Below are positions 9,829 to 21,007 of a DNA stretch of 64,000 nt, one piece after another. Source of the stretch: Rheum nobile. Taxonomy: Eukaryota; Streptophyta; Magnoliopsida; Caryophyllales; Polygonaceae. The stretch is taken from NCBI GenBank assembly GCA_027886185.1, contig WOAB01000040.1, positions 11,842,001 to 11,906,000 of the forward strand, read 5' to 3'. Every line of letters starts with the position of its first letter. Positions within the stretch are counted from its first letter, which is position 1. The notes beneath the pieces are model-generated. The model ran no database searches and was not told the origin of the DNA. It saw nothing but the letters and a program-made list of their open reading frames with translations. The translations under genes were made by a program, and so were the position numbers.

Positions 9829-11092
9829 AGATGTTCCCCTATGTTGTCCTCCACATGAAGGGCAAGGAGAACGTGGTCGCTGATGCGCTATCCCGCAGGT
9901 ATGTTCTCTTAACTCAGCTCGATGCTCGAGTTCTCGGTTTTTCTTTGATTAAAGATTTGTATTTGCATGATACTTTCTTTAAATCTATTTATACGACTTG
10001 CGCATCTCGGGGTGAGTGTGAGGGATATGTGTTGGATGATGGGTATTTGTTTCAGGTAGGGAAGTTGTATATTCCCTAGTCATCTATTAGGGCTCTACTC
10101 ATACAGGAGGCACATGAGGGCCGTGGTCGTTTTGGGATAGTTAAGACTGTAGCTACCATAGAGCCAAGTCTAGGTCGAGTCCTTCCTTATATACACCCTT
10201 GCCTACACCTTCGGCCCCCTGGGAGGATTTATCTATGGATTTTGTGATGGGATTGCCGATGTCTAAGAAGGGGAGGGATTCGATTTTTGTGGTTGTAGAT
10301 CGTTTCTCCAAGATGGCTCATTTTATCCCTTGTAGGCAAACCAACAATGCTTCAGACATAGCTAGCCTTTTCTTTGAGCATGTGGTGAGATTGCATGGGA
10401 TACCTAGGTTGATTGTGAGTCACCGGGATGTGAAGTTTATGAGTCATTTCTAGAGGACACTATGGGGTAAGCTGGGTACTAAGCTCCTATTTTCCACTAG
10501 CTATCACCCCCAGACAGATGGACAGACTGAGGTGACCAACCGCACCTTAAGGACCTTGCTTAGAGTCATGCTTAGGGCTAACCCGCGCCATTGGGAGGAC
10601 TTACTTTCTTGTGTTGAGTTCTCTTATAACAGGTCAATGGATTCGGCGACGCACCTCAGTCCATTTCAGGTTGTCTATGGTCGGAACCCGCTCACGCCGC
10701 TGGACCTCACTCCGCATCCGCTCCGCGAAGGCGATAACCTCAAGGTCGGGGATCGGGCTGCATTTATTCAGGAGCTGCACGTTAGGACCAAGGAGCAGGT
10801 GGAGCGGCGGACCCGACAATATGAGCACAAGGCCAACAAGGGTCGGCCCCGGCTCACATTCGTGCCCGGTGACCTTGTCTGGGTCCATATGCATAAGGAG
10901 TGCTTCCTCGCCAAATGCCGCAACAAGCTGGATCCACGCGGCGATGGCCCATTCCCAGTCCTTGAGGCAAGTCCCAACGCCTACAAGATCGAGTTGCCCG
11001 ACGACATTGGAGTGTATGCCACTTTCAACGTGGCAGACTTGACCCTGTATGTGCCCCCGGACGTTGACATTGACGAATCGGGGACGATTTGA
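9829..11092 (+). pseudogene. RNase H end and integrase of element B
   Basis: Begins MFPYVVLHMKGKENVVADAL, the last RNase H motif, and runs to a stop at 10077-10079. After a deletion that removes most of the HHCC module, the core resumes with WEDLSMDFVMGLPMSKKGRD and reaches VSHRDVKFMS, where the second core Asp-box reads HRD instead of DRD. A TAG follows (10451-10453). The last open piece, 10532-11092, has TNRTLRTLLRVMLRANPRHW, VVYGRNPLTPLDL and the GDLVWVHMHKE module. The HRD substitution and stops show loss of function. Confidence 0.82.
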
Positions 11093-11335
11093 GGCCAAGA
11101 AGGGGAGAGTGATACGCCCACGGGCGTGACATTAACGGAGGACCAAGAGGATGACATGCTAAGTGTCAGAACCGAAGGCCCGATCACCAGAGCCAGAGCC
11201 AAGGCCATTGCCCAGGCCACACAGTCGATCACGACCAAGGGCATGGCGTGTGAAAGTTGCGCCCTCTTCACCACGCCCCGGGCCGTCCTATGTGCGACGA
11301 TTGGCCAAGTTGTGGCCATCGGCGAGGCCCGTTGA
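11093..11335 (+). pseudogene. C-terminal tail of element B polyprotein
   Basis: After the stop at 11090-11092 the same frame continues as GQEGESDTPTGVTL, then MLSVRTEGPITRARAKAIAQ, the tail motif also present in elements A and H. It ends at 11333-11335. It has no known catalytic role. Confidence 0.65.
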
Positions 11336-11938
11336 TTTTCTTGAGGCACTTCTCATGCCATTTGAGTTCTTTTGGCATTATGAGGTTCACGTGCCAATTT
11401 TGAGACATTCTGAGACACTTTCTATTTTCAGTAGTTTCCGTCTTTAGCGGTTTCCATTCTTAGTATGTTTCTAAGTGTGGAAAGTTTCTATTTTAAGTAT
11501 TTACTATATTTAGATGTTGCCGTTTTTGGCAGGTTTCTATCTTGGGGTACGGGCCTCTCTTGTGCCTAAGAGAGTCGGCCCATGTTCGGTTTTGAGGCCC
11601 ATGGCCGAAACACTAGGCTCTTTAAAGCCAACTATTATAACCTTAATTAATTTACATTGAATTTGAAGAGACTTTGCTGCCGTTGAGCCTTGCTCCCGCC
11701 TAAGTCCTTTCGAGCTCAACCGAGCCTCCATCGCCGTCGTTGTCGCCGACCACCTTCCCTCGCGCGCGCCCGTCCGATCCCTCTCCGTCCGTGCACGCCA
11801 GTCCTCACCCACGTGGATCTGGGCCATAGCCGAGACCTCCCTCCAGCCACGAAGCCTCGCCTTGACTTGGTTTTGTTCTCGGTTTTGGGAGATTGGAGGA
11901 GTTCGACCCTTCTTCTACCTATATCTACTCCGACGATG
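11336..11938 (+). mobile_element. LTR-like tail of element B
   Basis: Non-coding DNA with TTT-rich GTTTCTA repeats, then CTCTTTAAAGCC and ACTATTATAACC as possible promoter boxes near 11615-11635. The last part is GC-rich. The border with element C near 11938 is inferred from where RT homology starts, not from LTR ends. Confidence 0.45.
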
Positions 11939-12276
11939 CGTTTAAGAGACGATAACGCATCACTTCCCAATCGTGTAGCCTATAGAACCAATCCGGAAGA
12001 GACCAAGGAGCTGCAGAAACAAGTCGAAGAATTGCTTGACAAAGGATACGTGAGAGAGAGTCTATCACCATGTGTTATGTCGGTGATACTCGTGCCTAAG
12101 AAAGATGGAAGCTGGAGAATGTGTGTTGATTGTAGGGCTATCAACAACATCACAATCAAGTGTAGGCACCCCATACCACGCCTAGATGACATGCCAGATA
12201 AGTTACATGGCTCACAAGTCTTCTCCAAGATCGACATCAAGAGTGGCTATCACCAAATCAGAATGAAGGAGGGAGA
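11939..12276 (+). pseudogene. Element C, first part: N-terminal reverse transcriptase
   Basis: Reads NRVAYRTNPEETKELQKQVE, then VILVPKKDGSWRMCVDCRAI and DIKSGYHQIRMKEGD. The frame stops at 12276 because element D inserted, and the next residues of RT (DEWKTAFKTKYGLYEW) are found at 25066. GGAGA is duplicated at the break. No gag or protease of element C is present upstream, so C was truncated at its 5' side before or during the arrival of neighbouring elements. Confidence 0.88.
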
Positions 12277-14700
12277 TGTGATACCCCGTACTTTTGTAAG
12301 GGTATTTTGGGATTTGTCCCAAACACCCGTTTTGTACGTCGAATTAATTTTAGAGACAGAAAGACATTCTGTAATGTTCTTAATCTCTGTAATATTTTTC
12401 TAAGTGAAATAATATACAGTCGACGTATTTTGGGATTTAATACTCGTTCGTGTACGATTATTGTTATCCCGGGCTAAGGCCAAAGCTAATCCAAGCTTAA
12501 TCTGATGCAAAATGGCCTTGGCGGCGACCACCATAAGGCTAGCGGCGACCGCCGCCCAGTAGCCAGCGTCATCGTTATCTTCCTGTGCAAGTGGCCTAGG
12601 AATGCGGCGACCGCCTCCAGAAATGCGGCAACCGCCGCCAGAAATGCGGCGACCGCCGCCAGAGACCCATAAGGGCGGCGACCTCTTGCCGGTCGCGGCG
12701 ACTGCCGCCACTGTTGCAGGGCTAGTTGCAGGGGCTTGCCGGCGACCGGGAGATGACTCGATCTCGGCCCTCCACGTGCATGGCTTGCCCATTTCTTGTC
12801 CCCTGGGTTTGGCTATTTAAGGAGGATGTTTGGGATAAGATTGAAGCTCAATTCGAAGCTGAAATCCCTCACAATCATCTCGTCGGAATATTAAGCTCTC
12901 GCCGGAGACTTTGAGATCGATCATCAGAGTTCCATTGGGTGTTATTCCAGTTGCATAGAGAAGCCTTGGAAGCCCTTAGAAGCTTAGAATCCAAAACAAA
13001 GGAAAGGAGAAGCAAAACAATCGAAGTCGGTGAGTTTTTGACTCTCGTGTATATTTTTTGGTGTTCGTAGCTGCGCCCGCCGTAAGGCAGACGGCGACCT
13101 CCGCCACGAATAGCGGCGCCCGCCGTAAGGTAGGCGGCGACCGCCGCCCAGAAGCTCTTGGCTTGTTTCGGCCTTGGCTTCTATGGTTTCGATCGGGCTT
13201 TGTTCCTTTCGATTCCTTTCGTTATTCTTTAGATTCGTACTCGTTGTTGTAGAATCTAATTTAGGGTTTCTTTATGGGTCGATCCGAAGGAATCTGTGTT
13301 GCGAGATTTGTCCCTGCTTCGAGCCCGGAAACCAGTTGTCATCGTACCTAGCTTCGTTTAAGCTTCTGTGGATTTAAGGAAAGTGGCGGTTCGCTCTTGC
13401 TCATCATTCCATGTTTCCATTAATTATCAGTTGTTTAATTGAGTAATTAATTTGGAATGAATACTGTGTTTGTCTGGGAACAGTTTTGTTAATTGTTTTG
13501 GAGAACTAAAATATGATATTATAATAGGTTGTATATCTGTTAGAACAACGCTATTGTGAATATATATTTATGTCGATAGCCTTGAGGGCGGTTATGTTGA
13601 TGTTTGTGGACTATTGTTGTGCTTGGACTGTTTAGTTAGCACTAGTAGTTAGGAACGTTGGATTCGTTGGGATCCAGTCGTTTCTTTTTAATTTGGTAGA
13701 AAGGTGGCTAGACCCCACCTAATACTATATGGACGGTCATGACCCAACCTCTGATACACGAGTATAGAGGTGGTGCACTTAGCTGGTGATACAAATCTCG
13801 GAGTTTAGTAAAGAGGTGGTTAGACCCCACCTAATACTATATGTATAGGATCCATGGGATATATACATTTAAAAGCTTGTAACGTGTTGTGCGTTTGAGA
13901 ATATCATAAGATAAGTGCCGTTGTCGCACATAATTAATATATCTTGGGAGAGTAGTGCAGCTAGGCGCTAGTGCAGCTAGGAAAGCTCGTCTTAACTTTT
14001 AGTCGCTCGAATGCGATACTGTAATTCTTTGATTCTGTATTGTTCCAGACTTTGTCATATCTTCTTATAAGACTCATTTCGTTGGAGTCTTCTTTCGAGT
14101 TGATTTCTGGGAAGACTCGGTCTTCCAGAATCTTCGCTTGTGCATGCCTTTTGCTGTATTCAAGTAGAGTATGGTGGTTGACTAGCGTACTCGACTGTTA
14201 TTCGAGAGACGATGAGTCTAACCTAATACGACTACTTAGAACTTTTTGCTTTGTGCCATTGCATAGTCTTTCATTAGACTAACCAACCGGAATTGTTCTC
14301 TGCATGGTTGGCTGGTGTCATTCGTTCGATTCGGCACATCAGATAGAGCGCAGATATGAGGAGACTAGAATGACTATGAAGACGACGGTGGTTTTTGGAT
14401 GTTTTTAATGTTTTAATCAGGTTGAGAACCTTGGGCAGGTGATCATGGCGATCACAACCCCTTTTTGTATATTTTAAGAAAGACTTTTGCTGTATCTTGT
14501 TTAACTCTGTATTTAGTCCTATTCGAAATTGGGATGTAATTCCGGGACTCATGCTTTAATCGAATATTATGATGATTTTGTATCATAAGTGTTTCATGGA
14601 TTGTATTTAAACGGTAAAGCCTTGGGTGGCTTCGGTGAGGAAAACTAAGGTCACTGGCGGTAATACCTTTCCAAATGGGTTAAGATTTGAGGGTGTTACA
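12277..14700 (+). repeat. 5' LTR of element D
   Basis: 2424 bp, TG to CA ends. It is 21 bp longer than the 3' LTR because of one extra unit of a GAAATGCGGCAACCGCCGCCA-like repeat near 12600-12660. It contains GGCGACC/GGCGGC-rich clusters (12500-12720 and 13080-13150) and a duplicated AGGTGG...CCACCT hairpin motif near 13700 and 13815. Minus-strand open frames recur in both LTRs only because the LTRs are copies. Confidence 0.95.
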
Positions 14701-14704
14701 GTTG

Positions 14705-14716
14705 TGGTATCAGAGC
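14705..14716 (+). promoter_or_regulatory. Primer binding site of element D (initiator tRNA-Met type)
   Basis: TGGTATCAGAGC lies 5 bp after the 5' LTR. It is the standard plant LTR-retrotransposon primer site complementary to tRNA-Met. Confidence 0.9.
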
Positions 14717-14920
14717 CTAAAGTTTTAAAACGGGTTGGGTATTTGAAAACCATTTACTCGTCTTGATTGAAAAGTGTTTTAGAAAGGCTCTGAGTTTCAA
14801 AAATAAAAACGGCGTTTTTAAATCCAAACCGTTCATAGTCATGTCTTCTATATAGTCTGATGTAGTAAGCTTGCTTCTATGTCTAGAAAGACTAATTCCT
14901 TTCTCGTTATCCTGTAGGAT

Positions 14921-15838
14921 ATGGGTGCATGTTTTTCTCACGGGAGCGGTTCGGGAGATGCCGAGATGGATTCACCATCGTCCGGAAGGCTAGATTTTCC
15001 GATACCCTAGAGGTGCTTCGAGGTTGGAGAACCAAGCAGCCCACCTGAGGATATAAAGTATGTGCTTCCTGAGTCGGTAGTCCTGGTGTCAAGGAATGTT
15101 GTAGTTCCAGTGACAGCGCCAGTGGAGCCACCGAGGGAGAAAGCAGTGCAAGAAGAGGATGAATCGTCTAGGTACGCGAGAGGGTACTACAATGACGATT
15201 ACCAGATCGACATGATTCTTGAAGGGAACGAGGAGGAAGATGAGGAAGAGGAGATGCTAGAGGTAGACCCTGTAGATGAAGATGAAGACCCTATCGAGGA
15301 TGATCCCAAGGAGGACCCTGAGCTGGACCTCGATGGGCAGAATCAGGAGTCTGAGGACTCAAGGCACTTGTTGGTGGATGGTCAGGAACCAGGGATGCAA
15401 TTTATTCACCCCAGTTCAGAGTCACCACCTGTACAAGAGTTGTCACCGGTGCCAGAGTACGCACTCATGACTGAAGCTGATTGGGAAATACTTTATACCG
15501 AGTACGGTATTGGAAGAAGTGGCAGAGAATCTCAGCCTATCCCTGCTCGAAGGAGAAAGAGGACGAAATCTGAGCTACGATAGATCCTTCATCAAAGCGA
15601 GATGATCTCTTCTGAACAGCAATACCAGATGGATAAGATGATCGCCAGTGCTCAGAGAAGGGCTGGGCTAGGAGAGCCAAACTTGGATGATCCATACTTC
15701 ACCATGACTGAGATAGGATCATGTGTTCCAGGGCCAAGCAGGGTGCGTAGTCCATCGTCAGAATCCGATGGAGAACCCCGTTCGAAGAAGCCTTGCATGG
15801 GAAGTCTACCGTATAGGAAACGTTTTGGAGCACCGTGA
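14921..15838 (+). pseudogene. Pre-gag acidic ORF of element D, two in-frame TAG stops
   Basis: One frame from ATG 14921 to TGA 15836-15838, about 305 codons, broken by TAG at 15008 and 15581. It starts MGACFSHGSGSGD, which fits an N-myristoylation pattern (G2, S6) with a nearby cysteine. The middle (15200-15360) is very acidic, with runs of E and D. The end is basic and serine-rich (SRVRSPSSESDGEPRSKKPC). No known domain is recognised. It precedes gag, where most gypsy elements have only a leader. A role cannot be assigned. Both stops could be single C-to-T changes. Confidence 0.55.
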
Positions 15839-16118
15839 TGAGGACCGACGTTGCCTGTAGCAGTAGTTTCCTTTTCTTAGTATTTCAGCATGTACCGTGT
15901 AAATATTCTAGTATTGTGGCATGTACTTTGTGAAATACTATAGATCTCCGAGCAGTTTTGTCCTTATGCTCGGGAGATAAAACTTATGTTCGACTTTTGT
16001 AAGTGTTCGAAGTTCATCTATAAAATACCAAGTTGATCTTCTCTGAGAGATTTTGCTACATTAAGTATGTTCAAATGATATTAATGTATAAAATACTTGG
16101 AATTTGATCGGTAAACAG
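15839..16118 (+). other. Leader between pre-gag ORF and gag of element D
   Basis: AT-rich, non-coding, with no recognisable motif except the region just before the gag ATG. Confidence 0.5.
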
Positions 16119-18179
16119 ATGGTGAACACAAGGAACACAATTCGAACTGGTGCTGGGCCAAGCAATGACCCCAGACCAACTGTAGGAAATGATGGACAAG
16201 ACGAGCAGGAGTCAGGTTCCAACAATCATCCTGGGGGCAATGGTCAAGGTCAGACCAGCGCTCCAATAGTATTAGATGCTGCTGCAATGGAAGCATTTCG
16301 AGGAATGGTTATGCAGACAGTAACTGATATACTGCGACCAGATGTGCCGTAGGCACAAGGTGTGCCAATACCTCCACCGGTTCCCAGATTTGAGGAGCCA
16401 GTGAACCGTGTATTCCAAGAGAATGCAGTCAAGACTCGGGACAATTATGGTCGTGCGCTGAAGACCATTAATTCCATGAGGCCTGACAGCTACAACGGAA
16501 AAGGAGAACCAGTCAGGGTGACCCATTGGTTTTCCCACATGGAGTGGCTATTCCGTAATGTGGATTGTACTGAAGCTGAGAAAGTACATATAGCTTCTCT
16601 TTAGTTGAAGGAAGAGGCTAGTGAGTGGTGGGAGAGTACCGGCTTAGCTGAAAGTCATGTTTTGAACTGGGAGATGTTCAAGACAAAGATGACAGACTGT
16701 TTCTTCTCTCGTGCTATGAGGGAGGAGAAACACAAGGAGTTTATGTACCCTAAAACGGATGGATTGAAGGTAACCGAGCTTGCGACCAAGTTTAATCATA
16801 TGTTACAGTATGCTGGACCTGAGATATCCAGCGAGGCACAGAAAATCTGGTATTTCCATGAGTGGATGAGCCCAGATATCAAGCCAATGATGGTGCACCA
16901 CACATGCTCTACTCTAGAGCAATATGTGGATGCAGCCTACAAATTGGAGGTGACTCTGGAGGAGTCAACCAAAAGACGCAATCGGCAAAGATCGATGCAG
17001 AATCAAGGGAGTGGATTCAAGCGACCTGTGCCACCATCTAACTTTGCTAAGTCTGGTCGAGCAAAGACGGACACGACTCAAGGAGGGTCAACGCAGCAGA
17101 CGGGCCGGAGCAAGAATCCAGTCCAGTGCTATAATTGTGGTGCTGCGGGGCACAAGAGCATTGTGTTCCCAAAGGAGAAGAAGTTATGCTTTGAATGTGG
17201 TCGTGGAGGCCATATGCAGAAATTCTGTCAGCAGGGAAAGCAGAAGGGAATGGAGTCACAATATGGGTTAGTTAATCAGAATAACCGGCCCAGGTTCAAG
17301 CCAGCTGAGACTCCTAGTCCGTCAATGCAAACAACTACTCAGAATAAGGGGAAAGCCCTAGCTGCTTCTGGAGGTCACGGTCAACGCATGTACGAGATGC
17401 GTGAGGCGGATGGACCTAACGCTCCAATTGCACAAGGTACTTTATACCTTTATTCTACTTCAGTGTGCATTTTGTTTGATTCGGGTGCTACACATTCCTT
17501 TATTTCGGATAGTTGTGTTAGTAAGTTAGGATTAGTATGCGACGAAGCTTGTGAGTCTTTTGTTGTAAGTCTTCCTAATGGTGATCGTCTGGTTGGGACG
17601 AAGCGGTTGTCTGAATTTCCGATTACCATTCAGGGTAAGAAATTCGAGGCAGATTTGATTTATATAGCCATGGCTCCATACGACATTATTCTCGGTATGG
17701 ATTGGCTGACGCGTCATGGGGCGGTGATCGACTTTAGTTCAAGGACGGTGATGGTGTCATTTGGGGGCCAGTTCGTGTGCAAGTTTAAGGGTCGGAATGA
17801 CGTTGATAACGGCAGGCTTATCAATGCGATGGCTGCGTTTAAGCTACTACGACAAGGTTGTGTCGGGTACCTTTGCTACCTGGATCCGCCCGTGAAAGAT
17901 GAACCTTCAGTTCTTGATATTCCTGTGGTTAGGGATTTTTCGGATGTCTTTCCAGAAGAAATTCCTGGATTACCCCCAAATCGTGATGTGGAATTTTCTA
18001 TTGATCTTGAGCCTGGTACGGCGCCGATTTCTAAATCACCGTACCGAATGGCTCCTGCTGAGATGAAAGAGTTGAAGAAGCAACTTGAGGATCTTCTTGA
18101 CAAGGGTTATGTAAGGCCGAGCGCATCACCTTGGGGTGCTCCGGTTTTATTTGTCAAGAAGAAAGATGGATTGTTTTGA
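16119..18179 (+). pseudogene. Gag, protease and start of RT of element D
   Basis: One frame from ATG 16119, broken by TAG at 16350 and 16602 and TGA at 18177. Gag core: SYNGKGEPVRVTHWFSHMEW and LKEEASEWWESTGLAE. Two CCHC knuckles follow near 17130-17230: the first (CYNCGAAGHKSIV) has lost its last cysteine and the second (CFECGRGGHMQKFC) is intact. The protease has ILFDSGATHSFIS with a second motif IILGMDWLTRHGAVID. The RT start reads DLLDKGYVRPSASPWGAPV and VKKKDG before the TGA. The stops are all single-transition changes from sense codons. Confidence 0.9.
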
Positions 18180-18954
18180 CTTTGTATCGACTATCGCGAG
18201 TTGAATAAAGTCACGATCAAGAATAAATATCCTTTGCCAAGGATTGATGATCTGTTGGATCAATTACAAGGATCAAAAGTTTTCTCCAAGATCGACCTGA
18301 GATCAAGTTATCATCAGCTGAGAATTCGTAAGGAAGACATTCCTAGAACTGCGTTCCGGACCAGATATAGTCATTACGAGTTCGTAGTAATGCCTTTTGG
18401 ACTTACGAATGCTCCAGCAGTCTTCATGGATCTGATGAATCGATGTTTTCACCAGTACTTGGATAAGTTCATGGTGGTCTTCATCGACGACATTCTGATC
18501 TATTCTCCAAATGAAGAGGTTCACGAGAAACATCTGCGGATTGCCTTATCAGTCCTTAGACAAAATGAGATGTATGCTAAATTGTCCAAGTGTGACTTCT
18601 GAATGAGAGAAGTGGCTTTCCTAGGCCATGTGATCAATGAGAATGGGATTATGGTTGATCCCCAGAAAATTGAAGTTGTGGCTAATTGGAAGCAGCCTCA
18701 GAACGTGAAGGAGGTGCACAGTTTTCTTGGACTTGCCGGATATTATAGACGGTTCGTAGAGGGATTTTCGAAGATCGCTCTACCTGTGACCGGTCTGCTC
18801 CGCAAAGTCCACAAGAAATTTGTCTGTAATGACAAGTGCGAGGCCAGTTTTCAGGAATTGAAACGACGTCTGACCTCGGCACCAGTGTTAGCACTTCCAG
18901 AAGGGAACAACGATTATGTGGTCTATAGTGATGCTTCAAAATGTGGTTTGGGTT
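18180..18954 (+). pseudogene. Reverse transcriptase of element D up to the solo LTR
   Basis: Continues in the same frame as gag-pro. It has LCIDYRELNKVTIKNKYPLP, FSKIDLRSSYHQLRIRKEDI, MPFGLTNAPAVFMDLMNR and the catalytic VVFIDDILIYSP. A TGA at 18600-18602 replaces what is normally tryptophan in KCDFW. Thumb motif FLGLAGYYRRFVEGFSKIA follows. RNase H begins with YVVYSDASKCGLG and is cut at 18954 by a solo LTR. The rest of RNase H resumes after 20082. Confidence 0.9.
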
Positions 18955-20077
18955 TGTTAGGAAATGGAACTCTGGAACCTTAGTTCCCCTAAGAGTTTCT
19001 TTCCTCAGTTTCTCTACTTTTGAAGATGACAAATATTTTGATACTAATGTTTTATCTCAAAGATGTGCCTTAAGGAACCACAGGACAAACATCGAAGGAA
19101 TGAAAGCAAAACAGGACAAGAAAACCAAGGAGCAAGCCAAAGGAAGGAACCCAGGTGTGCCCAGAAATACAACATGTGATGTTGCACTTTCCGAGAAATC
19201 TAGGAACACCAACCTCGGACAAGAGAAAGTTGAAAATGACTTGTGTGAAGCTTCCAAAGTCTGCCATTGTCCATAGCAAAACAACAAGACGCCTAGAACA
19301 CATAACCTCGGACAGAGAAAGGTAAAAGCGACTTATCATGGAAACTGTCGTTGTCCAGAAGACAGTTCCAAAGTGCCCAGCTTGTCGAACCTCGGAAGAA
19401 GGAAGTTGAAGAACGACTTGGCTGAAGCAGTTGACCAACTAAAGAAGGATTTTGAGCTGCCTAGGTTATTGGTACATGTCAAAGACAGCGTGGATCAAGG
19501 ATCACCACACATCCTAGGGCAAGCTCGATCTGTGGGAACCAAGAGAAGATCAAGCTGCGAAGAATCCACTATAAAAGGAAGACTAACTCAAAGGTTATCT
19601 TCGAGCACAAAAACACGAATCACACTCAATAGCAAACATCAAAGTGTGAACCTTCAAACAAGATCATCAAAGCAAACCGAGATCAAGAGGAACCAGTCAA
19701 GGAATCGAAGAGCTGAGTGCTAAGTTCCTGTGACTGTAAGTGAGATAGTTCCTAGGTGCTAAGGTCTGTTTCTTGGATTGATTATTGATTGTGTTAAGTT
19801 ATCTAGGATTGCCTAACTATGTGTAAGGTAAAGAAATTGTGTGTTTGTTCTTAGGATAAGCTGTAACCAAAAGAGATAAGAAATCAAGAAGTAGACCTTG
19901 AAATCCTTTCAAAAGAAAGGTAGTGGTTTTTATCCTGGATTGCTAGTTGGCAATCAAAGGTTTCCACTATAAGGAACTTATTCATTTGTGCTTGATTGTT
20001 TAAATTCCGCTGCGAAGGGAACTGAGAATTGCTATTCTTAGTTCCTTAGTTATTTGTCTAACAATCTCAATCCTACA
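18955..20077 (+). mobile_element. Solo LTR (SIRE-like), inserted in RNase H of element D
   Basis: 1123 bp from TGTTAGGAAA to AATCCTACA. Flanks are GGGTT (18950-18954) and GGATT (20078-20082), a 5-bp duplication with one change. Removing the insert restores the RNase H codons for SDASKCGLG followed by CVLMQRG. A promoter-like CTATAAAAGGA lies near 19570, giving + orientation. No internal domain is present, so it is a recombination remnant of a larger element. The 1-820 LTR is the same family, inverted. Confidence 0.88.
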
Positions 20078-20082
20078 GGATT

Positions 20083-21007
20083 GTGTATTGATGCAGAGAG
20101 GCAAGGTGATTGTTGACGCATCCAGACAACTCAAGACTTATGAAGAGAACTATCCAATGCACGATCTTGAGTTAGCAGCGGTAGTTTTTGCACTGAAGAT
20201 TTGGAGGCATTATCTCGATGGGGTGAAATGCCAAGTCTTCACGGATCACAAGAGTCTCAAATATATATTTACTCAGAAGGAGTTGAATATGAGACAACGC
20301 CGCTGGCTAGAGTTGCTTAAGGACTACGACATCGAGTTGATGTATCATCCGGGCAAGGCTAACGTGGTAGCCGATGCACTGAGCCGGAAGACAACGCACG
20401 AGACAGTAGTTGCTCTACTTACTGCTCAGACTAAACTAAATCAAATGTCATGCGAAGCTGAAGTCTTGTATGATCAACGTAGAGGGTACCTGACTATGCT
20501 GGAAATTCAGGCTACGCTACTAGGTCAAATCAAAGAAAGGCAAGTCGATGACATAATCTTGGTAAAGTTAAGCAGTGAAGTAATGGACGGGAAGGCTCCC
20601 AGTTTTGTGATTCAGGATGATGGATCACTCTAGTTTCAAGACTGGATCTGTGTGCCTGACACAGAAGGTCTTCTCCAGTTAGTAATGAGAGAAGCTCATT
20701 CTTCAGCTTATTCTATACATCCTGGCTCTAGCAAGATGTACAAGGATCTTCGGAAGAAGTTTTGGTGGCCAAACATGAAGTGGGATGTAGCAGACTTCGT
20801 GGCAAAATGCTTAACTTGCCAGAAGGTCAAGATCGAACACCGCAGACTAGGTGGTGAGTTGCTACCTCTCCCCGTGCCAGAATGGAAATGGGAGGACATC
20901 GCCATGGACTTTATCACTGGGCTACCAAAGACTCGAAGTCAGAAAGATGCTATATGGGTAATTGTGGACCGGCTTACGAAGAGTGCTCATTTCATAGCCA
21001 TCAAGAC
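20083..21007 (+). pseudogene. RNase H end and integrase start of element D
   Basis: RNase H resumes with RQLKTYEENYPMHDLELAAV, TDHKSLKYIFTQKELNMRQR and ends HPGKANVVADALSRK. A TAG at 20631-20633 sits where tryptophan is expected. Integrase then shows HPGSSKMYKDLRKKFWWPNM with CLTCQKVKIEH (zinc module) and the core start WEDIAMDFITGLPKTRSQKD, then DRLTKSAHFIAIKT. It is cut at 21007 by a second solo LTR. Confidence 0.9.

Larger units (their letters stand above)
9823..11938 (+). mobile_element. Ty3/gypsy element B, 5'-truncated and internally deleted
   Basis: Starts abruptly in the end of RNase H and continues through integrase to an LTR-like tail. It is closely related to element A in protein sequence and layout. 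The integrase zinc finger is lost by an internal deletion near 10145-10195. The 5' half of the element is missing. Confidence 0.75.

Noticed and set aside
12400..12792. Long minus-strand open frame repeated at 22781-23152
   Set aside because: It lies in the two LTRs of element D and recurs only because the LTRs are copies. It is made of GC-rich repeats and has no domain.
14274..14552. 92-codon minus-strand frame repeated at 24634-24912
   Set aside because: Same reason: identical position in the two LTRs, no recognisable domain and no promoter context.
17011..17271. Alternative + frame inside gag of element D
   Set aside because: It overlaps the gag zinc-knuckle frame and is a shadow of it.
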